Assembly: GCF_002140915.1 (NCBI RefSeq)
Contig: NZ_NGKU01000001.1
Location: 471,264-535,263, forward strand
From: Candidatus Enterococcus testudinis
GTDB taxonomy: Bacteria; Bacillota; Bacilli; Lactobacillales; Enterococcaceae
Length of the DNA stretch: 64,000 bases
Reading direction: 5' to 3'
Of this stretch, positions 19,609 through 29,968 are shown piece after piece. Made by a program: the position numbers and the translations under genes. The notes below the pieces were generated by a model. The model did not search any database, had not been told where the DNA came from, and saw only the letters and a program-made list of their open reading frames with translations. The first letter of the stretch is position 1; every line of letters begins with the position of its first letter.

Positions 19609-20097
19609 ATGCAACACACAGCATTTGGTGTCTATGGCATCATGGTCAAAAATGAAGCATTATTGGTTATCAAAAAGAAGGCTGGTCCTTATCAATATCG
19701 ATACGATTTGCCTGGCGGCAGTTTGGAAACAGATGAGTTGCTAGAAGAAGCCCTTTGTCGGGAAATTTTAGAGGAAACCGGCGCGCATGTAAAGCAATGG
19801 AGCCAATTAGGTGTAGTCAATTTTTTGTATCCGTGGACCTATCAAGATACAACAGAGAATAATCATATATGTGTGTTTTACAAAATAGAAGAACTTTTGG
19901 GAGAAATTTGCGAAACAGCCGTTGATTTTGAAGGACAGGATTCCCTAGGGGCTTCATTTATTCCATTGAATGCACTAAACGAAACCAATGCCTCTTTGCC
20001 AGTGCTAAAAGCAGTAGATTATGTGCAAAAAGGGCAGTTTTGTACAAATAGCAGTAGATTATATGAGTGGCACGTACTGTCAGAGGATATATTCTGA
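19609..20097 (+). CDS. NUDIX hydrolase
   Basis: 162 residues. The Nudix box is complete: GGSLETDELLEEALCREILEETG, from residue 37 to 59 in pattern Gx5Ex7REuxEExG. The ATG at 19609 is taken because AAGGGGA is eight bases upstream; a GTG six bases earlier is possible. The substrate (a nucleoside diphosphate derivative) cannot be told. About 110 bases separate it from the glycosylasparaginase, with nothing recognisable between; it may be an independent gene. Confidence 0.85.
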   Translation: MQHTAFGVYGIMVKNEALLVIKKKAGPYQYRYDLPGGSLETDELLEEALCREILEETGAHVKQWSQLGVVNFLYPWTYQDTTENNHICVFYKIEELLGEICETAVDFEGQDSLGASFIPLNALNETNASLPVLKAVDYVQKGQFCTNSSRLYEWHVLSEDIF

Positions 20098-20206
20098 TGA
20101 TTGAATGTAAATAAAGTTGTCCGTTGGAAATCATGCTCACAAAAACACATGTAATATAATAACTAAAACCTATAACTGGAAGCAATCAAAACAACACAAT
20201 AATGAA

Positions 20207-20220
20207 TGAAAACGCTTGAT
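20207..20220 (+). promoter_or_regulatory. cre-like site upstream of adhE
   Basis: TGAAAACGCTTGAT matches the cre consensus at 11 of 14 positions, 45 bases before the adhE -35. Confidence 0.35.
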
Positions 20221-20238
20221 TTAAATAAATATCAAAAA

Positions 20239-20256
20239 CTGTGAAAAAAATCACAA
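20239..20256. promoter_or_regulatory. Rex operator upstream of adhE
   Basis: CTGTGAAAAAAATCACAA fits the Rex consensus TTGTGAAATATTTCACAA (GTGA, six bases, TCAC). It lies just before the adhE -35, so NADH-sensing Rex probably represses adhE. Confidence 0.7.
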
Positions 20257-20263
20257 AAAACTA

Positions 20264-20292
20264 TTTACAAATAAAAAGAGATGTTGTATCAT
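20264..20292 (+). promoter_or_regulatory. adhE promoter
   Basis: TTTACA, 17 bases, TATCAT, about 58 bases before the adhE start. Confidence 0.6.
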
Positions 20293-20349
20293 TCTATATG
20301 TGAAGTACTTAACAAACAAAAACTTGTTTAAGAACTAGGAGGAACAACA

Positions 20350-22941
20350 ATGGCTAAGACATTGGAAAAAGAAGTAACCATCGATGTACAAGGAATGATC
20401 GACGATTTAGCAACCAAAGCAAATATTGCATTAAAAGAAATGGAAAACTTTGATCAAGAAAAAGTTGACCACATTGTGCATGAAATGGCAATGGCAGCAC
20501 TAGACAAACATATGCCTCTTGCGAAAATGGCAGTCGAAGAAACTGGCCGTGGTATTTATGAAGATAAAGCAATCAAAAACATGTATGCATCAGAATATAT
20601 TTGGAACAGCATCAAACATGATAAAACAGTGGGCGTAATCAATGAAGACAAACAAAAAGGTCTGATTGAAATTGCAGAACCAGTGGGCGTTGTCTGTGGT
20701 GTGACACCAACAACCAACCCAACGTCAACAACGATCTTCAAAGCGATGATCGCATTGAAAACGCGTAACCCAATCGTATTTGCTTTCCATCCATCTGCAC
20801 AAAAATGTTCAGCAGAAGCCGCACGTATCGTCCGTGATGCAGCGATTGCCGCAGGCGCACCAGAAAACTGTGTGCAATGGATCGAACATCCATCTATTGA
20901 AGCAACGGGTCTTTTGATGAACCATCCTGGTATTGCGATCGTATTAGCAACTGGTGGTGCTGGCATGGTCAAAGCAGCATATTCAACTGGAAAACCAGCC
21001 TTAGGTGTGGGACCAGGTAACGTACCATCTTATATCGAAAAAACAGCCAAAGTAAAGCGTGCGGTCAACGATTTGATCGTTTCAAAAACGTTTGACAACG
21101 GTATGATCTGTGCTTCTGAACAAGCAGTGATCGTCGACAAAGAAGTTTATGCAGCAGTCAAAGCAGAATTCGAAGCACATCAAGTCTATGTGGTGAAACC
21201 AAAAGAATTGCAAAAACTTGAAGATGCGGTCATGAATGAAGGCAAATATGCAGTTAACCCAGCAATCGTAGGTCATTCAGCAATGGATATCGCGAAATTA
21301 GCAGGTATTAAAGTTCCTGAAGGCACGAAATTATTGATTGCAGAATTAGAGGGTGTCGGTGCAGATTATCCATTATCTCGTGAAAAATTGTCTCCAGTAT
21401 TGGCAATGATCAAAGCCAACAATACAGAAGATGCTTTCCAAAAATGTGAAGCAATGCTTGATTTAGGCGGATTGGGCCATACAGCCGTTATCCATACTGA
21501 AAACGAAGACTTGCAATTGGCCTTTGGTCTACGCATGAAAGCCTGCCGTATCTTAGTCAACACACCTTCAGCAGAAGGCGGAATCGGAAATATTTACAAC
21601 GAAATGATTCCTTCATTGACATTGGGTTGCGGTTCTTACGGAAAGAACTCTGTTTCACGCAACGTATCAGCTGTAAACTTGATCAACGTAAAAACTGTAG
21701 CGAAACGGAGAAATAATATGCAATGGTTCAAATTGCCACCAAAAATTTTCTTTGAAAAAAATTCATTGATGTACCTTGAAAAAATGGAAAACGTTGAGCG
21801 TGTGATGATCGTTTGTGATCCAGGTATGGTTCAATTTGGCTACTGTGATACCGTGCGCGAAGTCCTTGCCCGTCGTAAAAACGATGTGAAAATCGAAGTC
21901 TTCTCAGATGTAGAACCAAACCCATCAACAAATACCGTTTATGCCGGAACAAAAATGATGGTTGATTTCAAACCAGATACAGTGATTGCATTAGGCGGCG
22001 GTTCAGCAATGGATGCAGCGAAAGGCATGTGGATGTTCTATGAGCACCCAGACACATCATTCTTCGGCGCAAAACAAAAATTCTTGGATATCCGTAAACG
22101 GACATACAAAATTGATAAACCAGAAAAAACACAATTCGTATGTATCCCAACAACGTCTGGTACAGGTTCTGAGGTGACACCATTTGCCGTAATCACAGAC
22201 AGCGAAACGCATGTGAAATACCCATTGGCTGACTATGCGTTGACACCAGATGTAGCGATCGTTGATCCACAATTCGTGATGTCAGTTCCTGCTTCTGTTA
22301 CTGCAGATACAGGTATGGACGTATTAACACACGCGATTGAATCTTATGTGTCAGTCATGGCATCTGATTACACCCGCGGCTTAAGCTTACAAGCCATCAA
22401 ATTGGTCTTTGAATACCTAGAAAAATCAGTGAAGACACCAGACATGGAATCTCGTGAAAAAATGCATAATGCATCAACAATGGCAGGTATGGCCTTCGCC
22501 AATGCATTCTTAGGTATTTGTCACTCTGTAGCCCACAAAATCGGTGGAGAGTATGGTATTCCTCACGGACGTACAAACGCGATTCTATTGCCGCATATCA
22601 TCCGTTACAATGCCAAAGATCCGCAAAAACATGCGATGTTCCCGAAATATGATTTCTTCCGTGCCGATACAGATTACGCAGACATTGCGAAATTCTTAGG
22701 CCTTAAAGGAGAAACGACTGCTGAATTGGTAGATGCGTTGGCTACAGCAGTTTATGAATTAGGAAAATCTGTTGGTATCGACATGAACTTGAAAGCACAA
22801 GGTGTGACACAAGAAACATTAGATACAACGGTTGATCGCATGGCTGAATTGGCATACGAAGACCAATGTACAACAGCAAATCCTAAAGAACCATTGATCT
22901 CTGAATTGAAACAAATCATTGTGGATGCCTACAACGGCTAA
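20350..22941 (+). CDS. adhE: bifunctional acetaldehyde/alcohol dehydrogenase AdhE
   Basis: Reduces acetyl-CoA to acetaldehyde and then ethanol, reoxidising two NADH in fermentation. 863 residues, full length. The N-terminal CoA-acylating aldehyde dehydrogenase half (1-440) has GVGPGNVPSYIEKTAKV and the nucleophilic Cys in FDNGMICASEQ. The C-terminal iron alcohol dehydrogenase half (about 455-863) has ALGGGSAMDAAKGMW, PTTSGTGSEVTPFAVI and the metal-binding stretch NAFLGICHSVAHKIGG with HGRTNAILLPHII. Proteins of this type form spirosomes. AGGAGGAACAAC precedes the ATG. The Rex site upstream supports redox control. Confidence 0.98.
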   Translation: MAKTLEKEVTIDVQGMIDDLATKANIALKEMENFDQEKVDHIVHEMAMAALDKHMPLAKMAVEETGRGIYEDKAIKNMYASEYIWNSIKHDKTVGVINEDKQKGLIEIAEPVGVVCGVTPTTNPTSTTIFKAMIALKTRNPIVFAFHPSAQKCSAEAARIVRDAAIAAGAPENCVQWIEHPSIEATGLLMNHPGIAIVLATGGAGMVKAAYSTGKPALGVGPGNVPSYIEKTAKVKRAVNDLIVSKTFDNGMICASEQAVIVDKEVYAAVKAEFEAHQVYVVKPKELQKLEDAVMNEGKYAVNPAIVGHSAMDIAKLAGIKVPEGTKLLIAELEGVGADYPLSREKLSPVLAMIKANNTEDAFQKCEAMLDLGGLGHTAVIHTENEDLQLAFGLRMKACRILVNTPSAEGGIGNIYNEMIPSLTLGCGSYGKNSVSRNVSAVNLINVKTVAKRRNNMQWFKLPPKIFFEKNSLMYLEKMENVERVMIVCDPGMVQFGYCDTVREVLARRKNDVKIEVFSDVEPNPSTNTVYAGTKMMVDFKPDTVIALGGGSAMDAAKGMWMFYEHPDTSFFGAKQKFLDIRKRTYKIDKPEKTQFVCIPTTSGTGSEVTPFAVITDSETHVKYPLADYALTPDVAIVDPQFVMSVPASVTADTGMDVLTHAIESYVSVMASDYTRGLSLQAIKLVFEYLEKSVKTPDMESREKMHNASTMAGMAFANAFLGICHSVAHKIGGEYGIPHGRTNAILLPHIIRYNAKDPQKHAMFPKYDFFRADTDYADIAKFLGLKGETTAELVDALATAVYELGKSVGIDMNLKAQGVTQETLDTTVDRMAELAYEDQCTTANPKEPLISELKQIIVDAYNG

Positions 22942-22956
22942 GCAAATGAAATAGAC

Positions 22957-23000
22957 CCAGCCCCGCGGTATCTTAGCTGCCAAAGGGCTGGTTCTTTTTT
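22957..23000 (+). terminator. intrinsic terminator after adhE
   Basis: CCAGCCC at 22957-22963 with GGGCTGG at 22985-22991, then TTCTTTTTT. Confidence 0.75.
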
Positions 23001-23059
23001 CAACGTTTTCTTGACGAATCAAAAGAAAAACGTAACAATGGATATAGGAGGTGACTTAA

Positions 23060-23542
23060 ATGTCAGTAGAAGCATTAGTTGTAACGCTAAAAGCGCAGCA
23101 AGCACAAATGGAAGCGTTACAATTGGAGTTAAGTCATAGCCAGCTCATGAAAAATGAACAAGCCCAAACTTTTATTTATGATTTAAAAGATTATTTGGAT
23201 AGCTTGGCTGTGGTTACAGACTTAGTACCGAAACAAGAAACCGAAGGAATAGTAGTTGAAGAATTGGCATCAACATTAGGTGAGCAACAAGGAACGCTTC
23301 ATCGGTTGATTCAAGCACTTAAAAAAATTGAAGAAGATGGAGACCGCTTTTTTGATGCATCAGAGGGAGAAATTCGGCGGATGTATGGCAGTCTGCAAGG
23401 TATTCTTGAGTTGAACAGTTTACTGCTTCAAGAGAATCCGGCTTTTCAACAAGTGATTAAAAAAGCCGGGGGTATCCAAGAAGATGTTTCGACAGAAGTA
23501 GAAAAAACTAGTTTTTTACAGCGTTTATTCAAAAAAAAGTAG
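23060..23542 (+). CDS. coiled-coil hypothetical protein
   Basis: 160 residues, not recognised. Predominantly helical with heptad-like stretches (residues 5-50 and 70-100), acidic overall but with a basic tail LQRLFKKK. No signal peptide or membrane helix. The start has a strong AGGAGGTGA. It stands alone between the adhE terminator and its own long perfect terminator. Confidence 0.75.
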   Translation: MSVEALVVTLKAQQAQMEALQLELSHSQLMKNEQAQTFIYDLKDYLDSLAVVTDLVPKQETEGIVVEELASTLGEQQGTLHRLIQALKKIEEDGDRFFDASEGEIRRMYGSLQGILELNSLLLQENPAFQQVIKKAGGIQEDVSTEVEKTSFLQRLFKKK

Positions 23543-23556
23543 TAGTTACGTTCAAG

Positions 23557-23619
23557 AGAATCGAGTCATTTCGTAGAGAAGTAGTTTTTCTATCCGAAAT
23601 GACTCGATTCTATTTTTTT
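23557..23619 (+). terminator. intrinsic terminator, 17-bp perfect stem
   Basis: Bases 23557-23573 pair with 23595-23611, followed by ATTTTTTTG. Confidence 0.88.
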
Positions 23620-23800
23620 GTTTGAGGAACCACAGTGTAGGCGGTAGATATCCAACGTGTTGTAGTATCTAAAATTAGAAGAGATGAGAAAAGTATTTGC
23701 AGTATAAACAGAAAAATTGTTATTTTATTTTGTTTAGTAAAAAAATAAAATAAAGCTTTCATCATTTTATACTTTTTTAAGTAAAAAAAGGTAAAAAAAT

Positions 23801-23839
23801 ACAGAAAAGCGTTTTCTTTTTTTCTCAGTTGATTATAAT
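23801..23839 (+). promoter_or_regulatory. promoter with overlapping cre-like site
   Basis: TATAAT at 23834-23839 lies 28 bases before the next start. A cre-like AAAAGCGTTTTCT around 23805-23817 covers the -35 position, so CcpA could repress the polysaccharide locus. The rest of 23620-23800 is very AT-rich and holds no gene. Confidence 0.5.
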
Positions 23840-23866
23840 AGAGATGATAAGAGAGGAGTTTTATCT

Positions 23867-24703
23867 ATGATAAGAATAACCATGGCAATACTAGATAAAA
23901 AGGGGAGAATAAAAGAAGGTCAGTTTTCTCATGATACAAAGCAGCAAGAGATTAGTGCTTCGGGAGAAGATTTTGTTCAGCTTGCGTTACAGAATTATCT
24001 TTATGAAGAGGGTGATGAAATCAAGGTGACATTAGATAGGGCGGATACTTTCCTGGTTGTAAAACTTGACGAGACGTTGGATTCAACAATGATTTATATA
24101 AAAGAGAAAGAGTGGCGGTATGTAGTAAAACGTACGCAAAATGCTCTTGAAGCGGCACCAAAGTTTCGTTTTGCAGGTAACTGTCATTATTTGCAAGCAC
24201 GGGTAGCTACCTTGGCAGAAGTTCGTGCCTATCGTAATATTGCTCTTAACCCCCATGATCAGAAAAATGATAGTGGTGCTTACCCTCATGCTCGAGCTAA
24301 TGTAGAAACAAGAGAGGATGCGACCTTCTTTGCCTGTAATGCAATTGATGGTATTTTTGCCAATCGCTCACACGGAAACTATCCTTACGGTTCATGGGGA
24401 ATCAACCAGCAGGCAGATGCTGCTTTGACGATTGAATTTGGAAAAGAGGTTCAAGTTGATCGTGTTCGTCTGACATTAAGAGCTGATTTTCCTCACGACA
24501 ATTATTGGAAAAAAGTAACAGCAGTCTTTTCTGACGGCAGTAGTGAGACTTTTGAAACTAAAAAGACGGATATTGGACAATCATTTGATTTTGAAAAGAG
24601 AGAAACAACCTGTATCACGCTGTGTGAATTGATTCAATCAGATGATCCATCACCATTCCCTGCGCTAACGCAAGTGGAGGTATTTGGCTATTATGAGGAA
24701 TAA
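23867..24703 (+). CDS. cytoplasmic discoidin (F5/8-C) domain protein
   Basis: 278 residues without signal peptide. Residues about 1-120 form a beta-rich domain of unknown type; about 125-278 look like a galactose-binding discoidin fold (ARANVETREDATFFACNAID, then ANRSHGNYPYGSWGI, LTIEFGKEVQVDRVRLTLRAD, and TQVEVFGYYEE). It lies directly before, and slightly overlaps, a heparinase-like lyase gene. A sugar-binding partner or an enzyme of the same pathway is plausible, but the function is unknown. The ATG at 23867 has GAGAGGAG eight bases upstream. Confidence 0.75.
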   Translation: MIRITMAILDKKGRIKEGQFSHDTKQQEISASGEDFVQLALQNYLYEEGDEIKVTLDRADTFLVVKLDETLDSTMIYIKEKEWRYVVKRTQNALEAAPKFRFAGNCHYLQARVATLAEVRAYRNIALNPHDQKNDSGAYPHARANVETREDATFFACNAIDGIFANRSHGNYPYGSWGINQQADAALTIEFGKEVQVDRVRLTLRADFPHDNYWKKVTAVFSDGSSETFETKKTDIGQSFDFEKRETTCITLCELIQSDDPSPFPALTQVEVFGYYEE

Positions 24704-26369
24704 TCGTAAAAGAATGAGTGTGAAATCATTAGAAAATGAAGTAATCGAAGCAGCTAATAAATATGTTTCTGAAGGTGTGATTCCAAATTTGCCTTATACA
24801 GGATACATTACTTTTTTAGAAACGGGTGAGCGGTTGACCTTTGAGAAGGCTTACTTTGAGCGTCGTAGACAATTAGTGGCGTTGGGTCTAGGCTATTACC
24901 TCGAAAAAAAGGAAGAAACGAAAACTTTACTTATGCAATTATTATGGGAAATATGTAATGAGTATACCTGGAGTTTACCGGCACATCTCCCAGTATCAGA
25001 AGGATGTTATAGCCATGAAGCCAAAACAACCATCGATTTGTTTGCAGCTGAAACCGGACAGGCGTTGAGTGAACTATTGACATTGATTGGTGATAGGCTT
25101 GACCCGATAATTAAATGTAGGATATTGGAGGAAATCGAGTATCGTATCTTACGTCCGTTTGAAGGTAAGAACAGGGAATGGGAAGATAAAGAAAATAATT
25201 GGTCAGCAGTAATAGGTGGGTGTATAGGAATGACAGCTATAGATGTGGTTGATGATAGCGCACGATTGTCAGCAATCATCAGTAGATTGGATCGGTCAAT
25301 GGCTAGTTATCTGAATGGTTTTGGCGAAGATGGTGCGTGTGTTGAGGGAGTTGGCTACTGGAATTATGGGTTTGGTTACTTTATTTATTATGCTGAAAAA
25401 CTGAGTGCAGTGCTAGGAGACCAGCGATATTTAGAACTTCCAAAAGTGAAAGCAATCGCGGCGTTTCCGTACTACACGATGATTGATTTGGATAAGTATG
25501 TACCTTTCTCTGACTATGCAGTCAGCTCATTATCGAGTGGATTGGTCAGTTATTGTCATCAACAATTTCACGTTCCTGTACCACAGTTAGCTGGTGGTGT
25601 CAGTTCTTTAGAAAGTGATCATTGTTATCGATTCGCTCAAATGTATCGGAATTTGATATGGTATGACGACGCTATTGTCAAAAAAGCTACAGCCGATGTT
25701 TTTCATTACTATGAATCAGCGCAATGGCTGATTGTCAAAAAATCAAATGTATTCTTTGCTGCGAAGGGTGGACACAATCAAGAAAGTCATAATCATTTAG
25801 ATGTTGGTCATTTTATTTTGGGACTTGATGGCACCTTATTTTTAAGTGATTTAGGTGCAGGTGAATACACAAAAGAATATTTTGACGAGGCGCACAGATA
25901 TCAGTTTTTTGTACCTTCCGCTGGTAGCCACTCAATTCCAGTGATCAATGGTGTCACACAACAGGAATATGGAGAGCGTGCCCTTGTCAAAGAGGTGACA
26001 AATAGCCGTTTTGTTCTGTGGTTAACCGATTTTTATCCGCAGGCAAATCTAAGCTCATATATTCGTTCCTTTGATATAGAAGAACATAAAATGACCATTG
26101 TTGATCAGTTTCGATTTCAACAGTCGGATAACGTGGTCAAGGAACAATTCATTACGGAAATTGAGCCGCTCGTCTCAGGACAGTCTGTTCGGTTGATTCA
26201 TGAGGAAAATGTTTGTCATTTGCATTTTTCTACAGGCATAATTTCTGTTCAGTCTGTTGCATATAAGAATCATTATGGCGTTGAACATATAGCTTATGTC
26301 ATTCAAGTAGTTAGTCAGCATGGGAATGACGATCAAATTAAAACGGTTGTTTCTTGGAATAAGCGATAG
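24693..26369 (+). CDS. heparinase II/III-like polysaccharide lyase
   Basis: About 558 residues. An alpha/alpha toroid (about 20-340) carries NNWSAVIGGCIGM and EGVGYWNYGFGYFIYYAE; the C-terminal beta-sandwich heparinase II/III domain starts near 345 with FFAAKGGHNQESHNHLDVGH, whose Asn/His/Tyr residues are typical of lyases that beta-eliminate uronic-acid polysaccharides. No signal peptide, so it should act on imported oligosaccharides. Start is uncertain: TTG 24684, ATG 24693 or ATG 24714; 24693 is taken as a compromise with GGAGG 12 bases upstream. It overlaps the previous gene. A GH88 enzyme at 30 kb would take its unsaturated products. Exact substrate unknown. Confidence 0.82.
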   Translation: MRNNRKRMSVKSLENEVIEAANKYVSEGVIPNLPYTGYITFLETGERLTFEKAYFERRRQLVALGLGYYLEKKEETKTLLMQLLWEICNEYTWSLPAHLPVSEGCYSHEAKTTIDLFAAETGQALSELLTLIGDRLDPIIKCRILEEIEYRILRPFEGKNREWEDKENNWSAVIGGCIGMTAIDVVDDSARLSAIISRLDRSMASYLNGFGEDGACVEGVGYWNYGFGYFIYYAEKLSAVLGDQRYLELPKVKAIAAFPYYTMIDLDKYVPFSDYAVSSLSSGLVSYCHQQFHVPVPQLAGGVSSLESDHCYRFAQMYRNLIWYDDAIVKKATADVFHYYESAQWLIVKKSNVFFAAKGGHNQESHNHLDVGHFILGLDGTLFLSDLGAGEYTKEYFDEAHRYQFFVPSAGSHSIPVINGVTQQEYGERALVKEVTNSRFVLWLTDFYPQANLSSYIRSFDIEEHKMTIVDQFRFQQSDNVVKEQFITEIEPLVSGQSVRLIHEENVCHLHFSTGIISVQSVAYKNHYGVEHIAYVIQVVSQHGNDDQIKTVVSWNKR

Positions 26370-26381
26370 TACAGAGTAAAT

Positions 26382-26443
26382 ACAAAGCAACCTGCTTCTC
26401 TCTCGTGCCAAAGAGGCAAACGGAGAGGAACAGGTTGCTTTGT
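26382..26443. terminator. hairpin between convergent genes
   Basis: ACAAAGCAACCTG at 26382-26394 pairs with CAGGTTGCTTTGT at 26431-26443. It separates the lyase from the convergent LacI gene. T runs are poor, so efficiency is uncertain. Confidence 0.5.
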
Positions 26444-26453
26444 GTTTATATTT

Positions 26454-27631
<1,178 letters not shown>

Positions 27632-27650
27632 GCGTCCGAAGAAAAATTTT

Positions 27651-27721
27651 ACTTAATTTTAGGAAAAGTATTGATTTTTTTCCTAAAATTAAGTATGATG
27701 ATTTTTGAAGAAAGCGTTTTA
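27651..27721 (+). promoter_or_regulatory. promoter, 14-bp inverted repeat and cre-like site
   Basis: TTGATT (27671-27676), 17 bases, TATGAT (27694-27699). ACTTAATTTTAGGA at 27651-27664 and its perfect complement at 27681-27694 straddle the -35, a probable operator. AGAAAGCGTTTTAA just downstream (near 27709-27722) is cre-like (12 of 14). Together they suggest dual control of the rightward operon. Confidence 0.6.
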
Positions 27722-27740
27722 ATTTGTGGGGTGATTCATT

Positions 27741-28133
27741 TTGAAAATGTATAAATTGTTATTTTTATTTGTGGCGATACTTATACTGAGTGGATGCGGT
27801 ATCCAAAATGAAGAAACACAGGTGAGAGAATTTTCTCTAGAGGCAACAACGAAATTGAAAACAGCAGCGACAATATATCCTGACCGTGCGTATCAAGATG
27901 GGGAAGTTCCTTTAAATGAATGGATTCAAATGACTGGAAAAATTACTGATACGGATAGTCAAAGTGAAGAAATCCGGAAAGGAGATCGCTTTGTTCTACA
28001 AACAGATTCGGCGAAATACCAAATATTTAATCAACAAGAAACAACGCTGTATCTTAATGATGAAGTCACTGTTTATGGAGAATACTATGGATTTATTAAA
28101 GGAACGTTGATAGAAAGGAATACTGGACGATGA
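27741..28133 (+). CDS. small lipoprotein with OB-fold-like domain
   Basis: 130 residues, secreted and lipid-anchored: hydrophobic signal with lipobox ILSGCG. The mature part has a beta-rich region (WIQMTGKITDTDSQSEEIRK, then DRFVLQ and LNDEVTVYGEYYG) like the tRNA_anti-like OB folds of small Gram-positive lipoproteins. The TTG at 27741 is preceded by GGGGTGA at good distance; the ATG six bases later is the alternative. It overlaps the next gene by four bases (ATGA). Role in the polysaccharide pathway unknown. Confidence 0.75.
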   Translation: MKMYKLLFLFVAILILSGCGIQNEETQVREFSLEATTKLKTAATIYPDRAYQDGEVPLNEWIQMTGKITDTDSQSEEIRKGDRFVLQTDSAKYQIFNQQETTLYLNDEVTVYGEYYGFIKGTLIERNTGR

Positions 28134-29968
28134 TCAATAAAAGAATTAAGGGTAATCCATTTGAACAATATGAAGAAGTAGCGGAAGGGTTTAATGACAT
28201 GTTGGATGTTTTACATCCATATTTTCATTCAGAAACTGCGGGAGGATTAGATTTAGGAACCCACGGAAGTGTATATGACAAAAAAATTCAAAATATGGAA
28301 GCTTTTTTAAGGCCTCTTTGGGGATTAGGTCCATTTCTTACGCAAAATGATAGTCCGTTCTTAGCAAAGTATATGGAGGGAATCATAGCTGGTACGGATC
28401 CTAATGATCCAAACTATTGGGGAATAGTCCAAGATTCTGATCAGCGAATCGTCGAAATGGCCTCATTAAGTACATTGTTCTTATTAAACAAGGAAAAGAC
28501 GTGGATGAAGCTGAGTCAAGAGCAGCAAAAAAATGTACATGCTTGGCTGATTCAAGCGAATGATCACGAGATACCTGCGAACAATTGGCATTTTTTTCGT
28601 ATATTAGTCAATTCTGCAATGAAGAAATGTGACATGTCCTACTCTCAAGAACAGATTGATAAAGATTTTGCGATGATTGAAACTTTTTATTTGGGGGATG
28701 GCTGGTATTTTGATGGTGTGCCAACACAGATAGATTATTATGTATCCTTTGCCATACACTACTATAGTTTGCTTTATTACAAATTAGTGCCAGAAGATGA
28801 AGCGCGTGGTCAACGTTTTAAGGAACGTGCGATTCAGTTTGCCCAAACTTTTAAATACTGGTTTTCTGCAACAGGAGCAGCAGTTCCTTTCGGTAGAAGC
28901 TTATCTTATCGCTTCGCACAGGTTTCGTTTTTCAGTGCTTTGGTATTCGCAGGTGTGGAAGCGTTACCTTGGGGCGAAATCAAAGGAATCATTAGTCGCC
29001 ATCTGCATCATTGGATGCAACAAGATATTTTTACACCAGAGGGTTTACTGTCTGTGGGGTACTATTATCAAAATTTGGTCTTTGCTGAAGGCTATAACGC
29101 TCCAGGATCTCCTTATTGGGCATTTAAAACATTTCTTTTATTAGCGGTATCGAAAGAGCATCCATATTGGCAAGCGAAATCACAACCATTGCAAGTGAAA
29201 GCGAAAAAGTATCCCCATCCAATTAGTAGAAATTATTATCAATATAGTTCGGATTTGACCCATGCACTAATGTTTCCAGCAGGTCAATTCATCAATAATC
29301 AGAGTCATGCAAATAGTAAGTACAGTAAATTTGTCTATTCTTCCATTTTTGGCAATAGCGTACCAAAAAGTAATTATTGGTATTACGAAGGTAATTTTGA
29401 TAATTGCTTAGCTTTGTCAGAAGATGATCATTATTTCCGAACAAAAGAATTGGGGAATTTCTTTGATATAAAGCCTGATCGTATTGTTCACGAATGGTCT
29501 CCTTGGTCAGATGTTCATATCAAATCCACGATCATTCCTCTGGAAGGTTGCCATGTGAGAATTCATGAAGTGCAGTCAGCGCGTTCTTTATATTTGTATG
29601 AGGGTGGTTTCTCCACGCCACAAAAAAATAGTGATGTGGTACAACGCAAGGGTACAGCCTCTGTTACAAATGCTATAGGCTACTCGAAAATAGAATCTAT
29701 CTTTGGTTTTGAAGAAAGTAGCGTAGTTAGGACAGAACCAAATACGAATCTGTTTTTCCCAGCAACGTTACTCCCTCATTTGAAGGTAAAGAAAGCTAGT
29801 GGAAATTATTTATTGGTATCAGTTGTTACTGGTTTGCTACCTCATGAGAACGCACAATCAGTAGAAATAAAACAAAGCAGTGGGCAATTGACGATCAAGC
29901 AGTCTGAAACGAAAATCGTCGTTGCTTTGGCGGGAGGAAAAGATGAAGATGAGCAAGGCAACAAGTGA
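28130..29968 (+). CDS. DUF2264 family protein
   Basis: 612 residues without signal peptide. The N-terminal two thirds match DUF2264 as I know it: GLGPFL, NNWHFFRILVNSAMKK, LGDGWYFDGVPTQIDYYVSFAIHYYSLLY and FGRSLSYRFAQVSFFSALVFAGVEALPWG (segments of one region, about residues 145-285), and GSPYWAFKTFLLL near 330. These look like an alpha/alpha toroid. The C-terminal part is beta-rich. DUF2264 proteins sit in many sugar-use loci and their reaction is not established. Coupled to the lipoprotein before it and overlapping the GH88 gene after it. Confidence 0.82.
   Translation: MINKRIKGNPFEQYEEVAEGFNDMLDVLHPYFHSETAGGLDLGTHGSVYDKKIQNMEAFLRPLWGLGPFLTQNDSPFLAKYMEGIIAGTDPNDPNYWGIVQDSDQRIVEMASLSTLFLLNKEKTWMKLSQEQQKNVHAWLIQANDHEIPANNWHFFRILVNSAMKKCDMSYSQEQIDKDFAMIETFYLGDGWYFDGVPTQIDYYVSFAIHYYSLLYYKLVPEDEARGQRFKERAIQFAQTFKYWFSATGAAVPFGRSLSYRFAQVSFFSALVFAGVEALPWGEIKGIISRHLHHWMQQDIFTPEGLLSVGYYYQNLVFAEGYNAPGSPYWAFKTFLLLAVSKEHPYWQAKSQPLQVKAKKYPHPISRNYYQYSSDLTHALMFPAGQFINNQSHANSKYSKFVYSSIFGNSVPKSNYWYYEGNFDNCLALSEDDHYFRTKELGNFFDIKPDRIVHEWSPWSDVHIKSTIIPLEGCHVRIHEVQSARSLYLYEGGFSTPQKNSDVVQRKGTASVTNAIGYSKIESIFGFEESSVVRTEPNTNLFFPATLLPHLKVKKASGNYLLVSVVTGLLPHENAQSVEIKQSSGQLTIKQSETKIVVALAGGKDEDEQGNK

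Noticed and set aside
26382..26443. Operator for the LacI regulator at its 3' side
   Set aside because: The inverted repeat lies between convergent stops and is better explained as a terminator.
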